6,061 nucleotides of DNA from DRWZ01 sp964601505 (GTDB lineage: Bacteria > Calescibacteriota > Calescibacteriia > Calescibacteriales > Calescibacteriaceae): positions 1-6,061 of the forward strand of contig CAZRNR010000083.1 in NCBI GenBank assembly GCA_964601505.1. Direction: 5' to 3'. Numbering within the stretch: the stretch's first letter is position 1; the number at the start of each line of letters is the position of its first letter. This document shows, one piece after another, positions 1-5,550 of this stretch. The position numbers and the translations under genes were made by a program. The notes under the pieces are model-generated. The model was not told where the DNA came from. It saw nothing but the letters and a program-made list of their open reading frames with translations, and did no database searches.

Positions 1-249
1 ATTGAATTTTTAATAACTCTTCAAATCTGGCATGAATAAATAGATGGTTTATAAAAGACATTTCACAAACTTCTTCAAAATTGTTTAATTTCAATTTCTC
101 AAGTTTCATTTTTGCATAGGTTTTAAATTTTACTTGTTTTAAAATCTTCTTTATACAAAGTTTAAAGAAATTTTGGGTTTTCCGATAAAAAATATGTAAT
201 GACCTTTTATTACTTTTGAGAATTGAGAACTCAATAAAAATTTTTTCAT
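1..249 (-). pseudogene. Unrecognised open frame running off the left edge, apparently frameshifted near its start
   Basis: On the minus strand one frame stays open from 271 to 1 (about 90 codons with no stop), which is long for DNA this AT-rich. The only in-frame ATG is at 109, giving a peptide that begins MKLEKLKLNNFEEVCEMS. A better placed ATG lies at 249, 48 bases after the stop of the fur-family gene, but it is in another frame and that frame ends after 32 codons. The ATG at 249 is followed directly by six A and five T. One extra A would join it to the long frame, giving MKKIFIEFSILKS and onward. This suggests a decayed gene, a slippage-dependent gene or a base-call error. The peptide is rich in Lys, Phe and Ile and matches no family I know, so AT-rich noise remains possible. 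If real, it could be co-transcribed with the upstream repressor gene. Confidence 0.3.
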
Positions 250-297
250 ACTTAAAAAGATTCCAAAATTTTTAACAAATTTGAGATATTTAGTTAG

Positions 298-774
298 TTA
301 AGGATAATAGTAATTTTTTTCTTTATGTTTAGTTTTCTTTTTTTGACATTTTTGGCATAATCCCAAAAGTTCATGTCTGTGAGAAATAAGTAAGAAGTTA
401 TGTTTCTGAGCTATGTATTTCTGTCTTTCTTCTATTTCTTGGTCCAAAAATTCAACTGTTAAACCACACTCCTTGCATATAAGATGGTCATGATGTTCGG
501 AGGTTATTTCGTATCTTGCCCGGCCATCTCCAAAATGTCTTTCCGAAACAAGTCCCAAGTTCTTGAGCATCTTCAATGTCCTGTATATAGTCGCTATACC
601 TATTTTTTTAGCTTGAATATCTCGATTCTTTCTCTTTTTGACTTCTTCAAAAACCTCCTCAACACTGACATGCCCACCCAATTTCAAGAATATATCAATT
701 ATATATTTCCTTTGAGAAGTTATCTTATAACCTTTTTCTTTTATCCTATCCCAGAAAAGTTTGAATAAATCCAT
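298..774 (-). CDS. Fur-family metal/peroxide-responsive transcriptional repressor
   Basis: This 158-residue protein has the Fur/PerR/Zur architecture. The N-terminal winged helix (about residues 1-90) includes the start signature GYKITSQRKYIIDIF and the recognition-helix motif IATIYRTLKML (60-70). The hinge and metal-binding core begin with HHDHLICKECG (94-104). Two CxxC pairs, C100/C103 and C140/C143, form the structural zinc site, and H132 and H134 lie just before the second pair. In this family the dimeric repressor binds AT-rich palindromes when charged with Fe, Mn, Zn or another metal. I cannot tell Fur from PerR or Zur by eye, so no symbol is given. The ATG at 774 is the first start in frame. 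It has only a weak purine tract before it, and an AAGGA at 790-794 is about 15 bases away, too far for a standard site. The lysine- and tyrosine-rich tail is an extension of no known role. The gene is divergent from rplS; a palindrome upstream suggests self-control. Confidence 0.93.
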   Translation of the reverse strand: MDLFKLFWDRIKEKGYKITSQRKYIIDIFLKLGGHVSVEEVFEEVKKRKNRDIQAKKIGIATIYRTLKMLKNLGLVSERHFGDGRARYEITSEHHDHLICKECGLTVEFLDQEIEERQKYIAQKHNFLLISHRHELLGLCQKCQKKKTKHKEKNYYYP

Positions 775-783
775 TCTTTGTAT

Positions 784-798
784 AATTAATCCTTAATT
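784..798. promoter_or_regulatory. AT-rich palindrome upstream of the fur-family gene, candidate repressor operator
   Basis: AATTAA, a three-base centre TCC, then TTAATT makes a 15-bp interrupted palindrome ending 10 bases before the start codon of the fur-family gene. Its size and AT-richness resemble PerR/Fur-type boxes, which are 15-bp inverted repeats, but the sequence matches neither consensus closely. Autoregulation is common in this family, so an operator is a reasonable inference. In DNA this AT-rich, such a palindrome can also arise by chance. Confidence 0.3.
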
Positions 799-849
799 CA
801 TTTTCTGACCTAAATCCTTTAATTTTTTATTTACTACAAATAAACTTTT

Positions 850-858
850 ATTTTAGCA
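850..858 (-). promoter_or_regulatory. Extended -10 promoter candidate for the fur-family gene
   Basis: On the minus strand the bases read TGCTAAAAT, an extended -10 (TGn followed by TAAAAT). No good -35 sits 17 bases upstream; a TTGTTC lies about 21 bases away. Transcription would start near 843, leaving a leader of about 70 nt before the ATG at 774, which would contain the 784-798 palindrome. Confidence 0.33.
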
Positions 859-899
859 TAAGAACCCAAATTATTAGAACAAAAAAGAAAAACAAATAA

Positions 900-908
900 T
901 GGTAAAAT
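900..908 (+). promoter_or_regulatory. Extended -10 promoter candidate for rplS
   Basis: TGGTAAAAT is an extended -10 (TGn plus TAAAAT). The expected -35 region is A-rich and unlike TTGACA. Transcription starting near 915 would leave a leader of about 43 nt before the rplS ATG. This site and the opposite extended -10 at 850-858 lie about 41 bp apart, so their upstream halves overlap and the two genes may compete for polymerase. Confidence 0.35.
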
Positions 909-957
909 ATCAGAAAAAAACGAAAAATGAAACTAAAAGAGCTACAAATTTGAAATT

Positions 958-1305
958 ATGGTATCCCTAAAAGATAAACAATATATAAGAGCAATAGATG
1001 AAAAATTTCTGAGAAAGGACCTACCCGAAGTAAGACCGGGGCAAATTATCAGAGTTTGGTATAGGACAGAGGAAAAAGAAAAAAAGAAACTGACAGCTTA
1101 TCAAGGGATAGTAATCGCGGTAAAAGGCGGAGGGGTATCAAAAACTTTTACAATAAGAAATATAATGAGCGGTGTAGCTGTAGAATGGATAATTCCTTAC
1201 AACTCTCCACATATAGAAAAGATAGAAATAATCAGCCAACCAAAAGTGAGAAGAGCAAAGCTATACTATTTGAGAGATGTCAAAAGCTCTGAAGTTCCAA
1301 AATAA
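958..1305 (+). CDS. rplS: 50S ribosomal protein L19
   Basis: The product is bL19, a bacterial large-subunit protein that sits at the interface with the 30S subunit. The 115-residue length is normal for the family. Recognisable blocks in order are LRKDLPEVRPGQIIRVWYR (19-37), AYQGIVIAVKGGGVSKTFTIR (48-68), the NSPHIEKIEII stretch (82-92) and KVRRAKLYYLRD (96-107), the family's C-terminal hallmark. The segment AVEWIIPYN (74-82) differs from the more usual GVERTFPLH, a lineage-specific substitution. The ATG at 958 matches the usual N-terminus, although no clear Shine-Dalgarno sequence precedes it; GAAATT and a distant AAAGAG are all I see. In most bacteria rplS closes an rpsP-rimM-trmD-rplS operon. 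Here it stands alone, with a divergent repressor gene upstream and a convergent ATPase gene abutting its stop codon, so it probably has its own promoter. Confidence 0.97.
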   Translation: MVSLKDKQYIRAIDEKFLRKDLPEVRPGQIIRVWYRTEEKEKKKLTAYQGIVIAVKGGGVSKTFTIRNIMSGVAVEWIIPYNSPHIEKIEIISQPKVRRAKLYYLRDVKSSEVPK

Positions 1306-2286
1306 TCAAATTTCAAGCAAGTTAGTCAGAAAACCTTTAAGCTCACCAGATATAGATTTCACAAAATCTATAGAATTTACATCGGCAAATTTTTCCTCCA
1401 GAACGAGCATCGGTTTTCTGAATTTAGCTAACTCATCTATGTTTTTCTTCATAATATCTGAAAGCATAACGAGTTTTCTGTGAAAATTCAATACACCTTC
1501 TGGTGAATTTGATGGGATTCCATCTATTGTAAAGTTAATGAATCTATTGACTACTATGCCGGAAAAATTTACCTTTCTTCTGTTTATTTCTTTAATTAGA
1601 AAGATAAGCTCTTCTATTTTTCTATCGTAAGGAGAAGCAACACCTAGTATCTTGGATTTAAGGATAATACCTAAAGACTTGTGTGAGATATCTTGCATTT
1701 TATGGAATATAGTTTTTAATGAGCTCAAAAACTTTGCGAAATCAACAACAAAATCTGCGCCAAGCAACTTCCCTGCTATAGAAATTGGAATAGACATTCT
1801 TTTCCCAGCAGTAGCAACTATTTCCAAAAAATAGCGAACCGAACTCGTTTCAAACATACTCAAAACCTTCTCCGGAGCATCTAAAAAAGATAAAAACTTC
1901 AGAGATGGTGGAGTATCTACAACTATAAAATCAAAATCATTATTCTCATATATATCTACTATCTTAATAAAAGCAGAATACTCTTCTGATGGAAGAAGAT
2001 CTGCTGCTATCTCAAAAAGCTTTGTCCGAGTTATATCTTCTATATTATTCTCAAAAGCAAATCTCCTGAATTCATTCTCTTTGTCAACTTGTGTTACGAA
2101 AAGATTTTCATCAATCTTATTTATGCCATCTATTGGTATGGAAAGAGCAGATTTCAACCTTTTGGCTGGGTCTATGGTCATGACTATAGTTTTACCAAAA
2201 TCTTTCAGAGCAAAACCAGCTGCAGCTGAAATAGTTGTCTTTCCAACACCACCAGGACCAATTAAAAACAAAATCTTGGAAGGCAT
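1306..2286 (-). CDS. ArsA-like deviant P-loop ATPase (ArsA/Get3 superfamily)
   Basis: This 326-residue soluble ATPase belongs to the SIMIBI/ArsA group. The Walker A region is IGPGGVGKTT (9-18). The switch I region is TIDPAKRL (37-44), which in this group contacts nucleotide and metal. The Walker B/switch II region is FDFIVVDTPPS (118-128), followed by FLDAPEKV (134-141). GIVVNRF (243-249) resembles the base-binding loop. The signature lysine of the classic deviant Walker A (GKGGVGK) is proline here. That fits the subfamily with GSGGVGKTT and TIDPARRL, seen in actinobacterial paired ATPases, rather than arsenite-pump ArsA or tail-anchored-protein Get3. I see no cysteine cluster for arsenite binding and no transmembrane segment. 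The length matches a single-domain form, which would need to dimerise. The ATG at 2286 is the only normal start after an in-frame stop, but its AAGG is directly adjacent, so the initiation signal is unusual. No partner transporter is nearby, so substrate and role stay open. Confidence 0.85.
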   Translation of the reverse strand: MPSKILFLIGPGGVGKTTISAAAGFALKDFGKTIVMTIDPAKRLKSALSIPIDGINKIDENLFVTQVDKENEFRRFAFENNIEDITRTKLFEIAADLLPSEEYSAFIKIVDIYENNDFDFIVVDTPPSLKFLSFLDAPEKVLSMFETSSVRYFLEIVATAGKRMSIPISIAGKLLGADFVVDFAKFLSSLKTIFHKMQDISHKSLGIILKSKILGVASPYDRKIEELIFLIKEINRRKVNFSGIVVNRFINFTIDGIPSNSPEGVLNFHRKLVMLSDIMKKNIDELAKFRKPMLVLEEKFADVNSIDFVKSISGELKGFLTNLLEI

Positions 2287-2333
2287 CCTTGAAAAAATTT
2301 AAATTTCAAGTTTGCAATACCATTTTTCCAAAA

Positions 2334-2363
2334 TTAGTTGTGGAGTTTTTATAGTTCTATAAA
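2334..2363 (+). promoter_or_regulatory. Putative mutS promoter overlapped by a perfect 16-bp hyphenated palindrome
   Basis: TTAGTT (2334-2339), an 18-base spacer and TATAAA (2358-2363) form a modest sigma-70-like site 15 bases upstream of the mutS ATG. Overlapping the -10 is TTTATAG-TT-CTATAAA (2348-2363), with seven-base arms that match perfectly. Its position over the -10 fits a repressor operator. As RNA it would be a weak AU-rich hairpin just before the ribosome-binding site. The AAGGA at 2369-2373, five bases from the ATG, is the clearest Shine-Dalgarno in the window and fixes the mutS start. Confidence 0.35.
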
Positions 2364-2378
2364 TTAATAAGGAAAATT

Positions 2379-4901
2379 ATGGAAAATCAGGATAGCATAA
2401 AATATACACCAGCCATCAAGCAATATCTTGCGGTAAAGGCTCAGTATAAGGACTGCATACTACTTTTCAGAATGGGAGATTTTTATGAGATGTTTTTTGA
2501 TGATGCAATTGTGGCTTCAAAAATTCTTGACATAGCTCTCACAACAAAAGATGGAACAACTCCGATGGCTGGTTTTCCATATCACACAGCGGAATCATAC
2601 ATAGCACGACTTGTGAAAGAGGGTCTGAAAATCGCAATATGCGAACAACTTGAACAAGCATCACAAGCCAAAGGTTTGATAAAAAGAGATGTTGTAAGAG
2701 TTATAACTCCAGGACTTATCACTGAAATAGGAAATATTTCACCTGAAGAAAACAACTTCATTGCAGTTATCAAGGGCTACAGCATCCTATGGGCAGATAT
2801 AACCACAGGAGAGATAAAAGCTAAAATATCTAAAGATGATTTTGAAACGCTTGAGACGATATACAAAATCTCTCCAAAAGAAATACTTTCTGACCAGAAA
2901 CAATTTCCTGAATACAAATTCTCTCAAGTTGAGTTTCCCGATGTTTCCAAAGCACAGGAAAAACTTTATGATTACTACAGAGAAGATAATAGCAAGCTTG
3001 AGAAAATAAAAAATATTCCAGACGATATAAAAATTCTTCTTTGCACTCTCATAGAATATATACAACAGAACATAAAGGATATTGAAATCAAATTAGACCC
3101 CCCAGATATAACAACGGAAGAAGAAGTGCTTGCAATAGATACAAGAACAGCAAGAAACATAGAACTTTTTGAGACATACTCTGGTAAAAAAGGAAGTTTG
3201 CTCTGGGCTATAGATCAGACAAAAACTCCTATGGGCAAAAGAAAATTGAAAAACCTACTGATGTATCCACTTTGCAACATAGAGAAAATCCAAGAGAGAC
3301 TTGATGCAGTTGAAGAAATAAAAGAAGGGAAATTATGGCAAGAAATAAATCTTGAAAATATATCAGACCTTGAGAGGTTATCCATTAGACTCAAAAGAAA
3401 AATTGCAAATCCAAGAGAAATTATATCAATGAAAGAATCGTTGAAAAAAATTCTTGATCTAAAGAAAATACTTTCAGAGAAAAGTTCAAAGATTTTAAAA
3501 AATATAGCAGAATCTATACCAGATGTCTCGGGATTTATAGAGCTTGTAGAGAAATACATAGTGGAGAATCCTCCAATAAGACCAGAAGATGGAGCCATAA
3601 AATCATATGTTTCAGAAGAACTTGATCGTATAAGAGATTTGAAAAACAATTCAGAGAAAATACTAAAAGAATTTGAACAGAGGGAAAGAAAAGAAACTGG
3701 GATCCCGATAAAGATAGGATACAATCAGGTTTTCGGATACTACATAGAAATAACGAAAACTTATTCTGAAAAAGTGCCTAATTACTACAAGAGGAAACAA
3801 ACCCTGACTCAATATGAGAGATTCACAACAGATGAACTTGAAAGAATAGGTGCTGAAATAGAGAATGCATCTGAAAGAGAAAGGAAACTCAACGCTATTA
3901 TATATCAGGAATTTATTGAGAAAGCTCAGAACTATGTTGAGATGATTTTAAAGATAGCTCGACTTATAGGATATCTTGATGCTCTTATATCTTTAGGACA
4001 AGTTGCTGATGCATACGGTTGGACGAAGCCAACAATAACAAAAGAAAAAATCTTATACATAAAAAATGGAAGGCATCCTGCTCTTGAGATTTTGCTACAA
4101 AAAGAATCTGATGAGAAGTTCATACCAAATGACCTTATTCTAGATTCAGAATTTATGTGGATAATAACAGGTCCAAACATGGCAGGGAAATCAGTTTTTC
4201 TCAAACAGAATGCGCTAATAACCATTCTTGCACATATAGGCAGTTTTGTCCCAGCTCAGGAGGCTAAAATAGGGATTGTAGATAAGATATTTTTCAGAAC
4301 TGGGGCTTCTGATGATATATCAAGGGGGAGAAGCACATTTTATGTTGAAATGGAGGAGCTTTCAACAATCTTGGAAAATATGACGGAACGATCTTTTGTG
4401 CTCCTTGACGAAGTTGGAAGGGGAACTTCTACATTTGATGGTATATGTATAGGATGGGCTACTGCGGAGTTTATAAATAAAAGAAAGGTAAGATGTCTTT
4501 TTGCTACGCACTTCCATGAACTCGCTTTTCTTGAACAGAATCTGGAAGGTATAAAAAATATGCATTTTTCCGCAGAAAAGATCGGTCAGAATTTAGTCTT
4601 CATAAGAAAAATAAAAAGCGGACCAGCTGGAAGATCCTGGGGTATAGATGTTGCTAAAATGGCCGGAATCCCAGATGAAATAATCAAGAAAGCTGAAAAA
4701 ATATTTATAGCACTTGAAGAAGGTAAGATAGGTGAAGTAATAAAAAAGATAACAAACATACCATTGCAACTCTCAATATTTGGTAAAACATCAACTGATC
4801 CCATAAGGAAAGAATTGAAAAAACTTGATCTCAACAAAATCACACCAATTGAAGCTCTACATCTTCTAGAAGAACTCAAAAAGCTTGCTGAAAATACATA
4901 A
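2379..4901 (+). CDS. mutS: DNA mismatch repair protein MutS (MutS1)
   Basis: MutS recognises mismatches and small loops, then recruits MutL with ATP bound. The protein is 840 residues, close to the usual 850-880. Domain I opens with YTPAIKQYLAVKAQY and holds the mismatch-reading Phe-X-Glu motif in GDFYEMF (F35, E37). The connector follows, then the core from about residue 254 (DTRTARNIELFE), and the DNA clamp with GYNQVFGYYIEIT (447-459). The ATPase domain has Walker A GPNMAGKS (598-605), Walker B VLLDEVGRGTS (674-684) and the ATHFHEL motif (709-715). The C-terminal tail has QLSIF (797-801), a near-ideal beta-clamp-binding pentapeptide, and ends in the typical TPIEALHLLEELKKL helix. No inactivating change is visible, so it should be functional. 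The ATG at 2379 is set by AAGGA five bases upstream. No mutL is in the window; the gene is divergent from the ATPase gene and followed by a long gap. Confidence 0.98.
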   Translation: MENQDSIKYTPAIKQYLAVKAQYKDCILLFRMGDFYEMFFDDAIVASKILDIALTTKDGTTPMAGFPYHTAESYIARLVKEGLKIAICEQLEQASQAKGLIKRDVVRVITPGLITEIGNISPEENNFIAVIKGYSILWADITTGEIKAKISKDDFETLETIYKISPKEILSDQKQFPEYKFSQVEFPDVSKAQEKLYDYYREDNSKLEKIKNIPDDIKILLCTLIEYIQQNIKDIEIKLDPPDITTEEEVLAIDTRTARNIELFETYSGKKGSLLWAIDQTKTPMGKRKLKNLLMYPLCNIEKIQERLDAVEEIKEGKLWQEINLENISDLERLSIRLKRKIANPREIISMKESLKKILDLKKILSEKSSKILKNIAESIPDVSGFIELVEKYIVENPPIRPEDGAIKSYVSEELDRIRDLKNNSEKILKEFEQRERKETGIPIKIGYNQVFGYYIEITKTYSEKVPNYYKRKQTLTQYERFTTDELERIGAEIENASERERKLNAIIYQEFIEKAQNYVEMILKIARLIGYLDALISLGQVADAYGWTKPTITKEKILYIKNGRHPALEILLQKESDEKFIPNDLILDSEFMWIITGPNMAGKSVFLKQNALITILAHIGSFVPAQEAKIGIVDKIFFRTGASDDISRGRSTFYVEMEELSTILENMTERSFVLLDEVGRGTSTFDGICIGWATAEFINKRKVRCLFATHFHELAFLEQNLEGIKNMHFSAEKIGQNLVFIRKIKSGPAGRSWGIDVAKMAGIPDEIIKKAEKIFIALEEGKIGEVIKKITNIPLQLSIFGKTSTDPIRKELKKLDLNKITPIEALHLLEELKKLAENT

Positions 4902-4955
4902 AAATCACCTTAAAGAAAAAAATCAATTTTTGAAAAATTTAAAAGAAGCATCTCT

Positions 4956-5012
4956 CTGATTAAAGACCTCAATGGAAAATATATTGAATTTTATAAATAA
5001 TGTCTTAATCAG
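4956..5012. repeat. Inverted repeat with 11-12 base arms, 55 bases after mutS
   Basis: CTGATTAAAGAC (4956-4967) and GTCTTAATCAG (5002-5012) are complementary over 11 pairs with one bulged A. The 34-base loop contains a smaller TCAAT/ATTGA pairing (4969-4973 with 4981-4985). No T-run follows on the plus strand, so it is not a standard terminator for mutS. A folded mutS 3' end, a protein-binding site or the end of a small element are all possible. Confidence 0.6.
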
Positions 5013-5013
5013 T

Positions 5014-5031
5014 TAGATTATATCTATAGAT
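5014..5031. repeat. Two overlapping short palindromes
   Basis: TAGAT-TAT-ATCTA (5014-5026) overlaps ATCTATAGAT (5022-5031), a perfect 10-bp palindrome. They start two bases after the 4956-5012 inverted repeat, making one continuous block of dyad symmetry. Function unknown; AT-rich palindromes are common in such DNA. Confidence 0.4.
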
Positions 5032-5065
5032 CATCTCTAATTATAGTCCATCCCCTCAAGAAATT

Positions 5066-5113
5066 CATCTCTCAAAATAATGAGATGCAATCTCAAATAA
5101 AGGAGATTTTCTC
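5066..5113 (+). repeat. Alternative GAGA/TCTC hairpins around an AAGGAG
   Basis: CATCTC (5066-5071) can pair with GAGATG (5082-5087). The same GAGAT (5082-5086) can instead pair with ATCTC (5090-5094), so the two hairpins exclude each other. A third pairing, GAGA (5103-5106) with TCTC (5110-5113), would bury the Shine-Dalgarno-like AAGGAG at 5100-5105. The layout resembles a small attenuator, but the following short frame (ATG 5126) is 20 bases away, so a translational role is doubtful. Confidence 0.35.
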
Positions 5114-5228
5114 TCACACTTAGCAATGGAAGAAAAAACAGGAAATATACTTACTCATCCTCACAAAACAGGTCTTAAATTTAAAATCCTTAAATACCCA
5201 TCTATACACTTTTACTTACACCCATAGG

Positions 5229-5266
5229 ATAAGAAAAAAACAAAATACGAATAAGAAAAAACAAAA
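5229..5266 (+). repeat. Purine-rich direct repeat, period 22
   Basis: ATAAG followed by an A-run, one C and more A occurs at 5229-5245 and again at 5251-5266; the copies differ by one A. The second copy's flank GAATAAG (5249-5255) is also complementary to CTTATTC (5277-5283). Low complexity makes chance likely. Confidence 0.4.
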
Positions 5267-5315
5267 ATTGTATTGCCTTATTCAAAATATCTAAAAATCC
5301 AAACAAACATAATAC

Positions 5316-5411
5316 CTAAATACTTAACTCCTTCATCGTGTCTATATCTTGCTCATCTATGAATAAACCTCCTTCATCCTTCTTGTGATTACCAAGTGCT
5401 TTGTCCAACAT
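5316..5411 (-). CDS. Possible 31-residue small protein or gene fragment
   Basis: An ATG at 5411 starts a 31-codon frame ending in TAG at 5316; the frame is open back to 5435, adding IILKRASI before the Met. The peptide begins MLDKALGNHKKDEGGLFI and ends DIDTMKELSI. Unlike the surrounding DNA, its codons are mixed, with Gly, His, Asp and Glu rather than Lys/Asn/Ile noise, which is why it stands out. No Shine-Dalgarno precedes the ATG. It reads like the C-terminal end of a larger protein whose front has been lost, or a tiny free-standing gene. I recognise no family. Confidence 0.25.
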   Translation of the reverse strand: MLDKALGNHKKDEGGLFIDEQDIDTMKELSI

Positions 5412-5449
5412 TATTGACGCACGTTTTAAAATTATTTAAGCTCAAATCT

Positions 5450-5478
5450 TTGACTAAATATGATTTATATCATAAAAT
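5450..5478 (+). promoter_or_regulatory. Sigma-70-like promoter with a palindrome between -35 and -10
   Basis: TTGACT (5450-5455), a 17-base spacer and TAAAAT (5473-5478) make the best -35/-10 pair I found in the window. The spacer holds TATGAT-TTAT-ATCATA (5459-5474), a perfect dyad with six-base arms, placed where a repressor or a spacer-binding activator would act. No gene starts soon after: the next plus-strand start is at 5759, so the transcript would carry a leader of roughly 270 nt or be a small RNA. Confidence 0.4.
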
Positions 5479-5482
5479 TTAA

Positions 5483-5508
5483 AGAAAAGCTTAAACACTT
5501 GCTTTTCT
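5483..5508. repeat. Perfect 8-base inverted repeat
   Basis: AGAAAAGC (5483-5490) and GCTTTTCT (5501-5508) pair perfectly across a 10-base loop. It lies at the predicted transcription start of the 5450-5478 promoter, so on the plus strand it would form the first hairpin of that RNA. On the minus strand it is followed by TTTAAATTTT, which gives a weak resemblance to an intrinsic terminator. Confidence 0.5.
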
Positions 5509-5510
5509 GC

Positions 5511-5536
5511 ATGTATATTAGAAATGTATATTAGAT
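5511..5536. repeat. 13-bp tandem repeat, two copies
   Basis: ATGTATATTAGA occurs at 5511-5522 and again at 5524-5535, separated by one A, a period of 13. The copies are identical over 12 bases. The period is not a multiple of three, arguing against a coding repeat. Confidence 0.6.
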
Positions 5537-5550
5537 AGATAAAGTAATTA

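Noticed and set aside
1306..2286. Arsenite pump ATPase (ArsA of an ars operon) as a specific function
   Set aside because: There is no arsB, arsD, arsR or acr3 nearby, no metalloid-binding cysteine group, and the Walker A variant fits another subfamily.
3215..3724. A 169-codon open frame antisense to mutS
   Set aside because: It lies fully inside a strongly conserved mutS and encodes a Ser/Phe/Ile-rich peptide, as expected from the complement of Lys/Glu-rich codons; no motif or start signal supports it.
4925..4939. Palindrome AATTTTT-G-AAAAATT after mutS as a terminator
   Set aside because: The stem has only A-T pairs and a one-base centre, and no T-run follows; it cannot form a stable intrinsic terminator.
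5126..5227. A plus-strand frame of 33 codons starting MEEKTGNILTHPHK
   Set aside because: The nearest Shine-Dalgarno-like run is 20 bases from the ATG and the second half is biased toward Lys, Tyr, Ile and His; too weak to call a gene.
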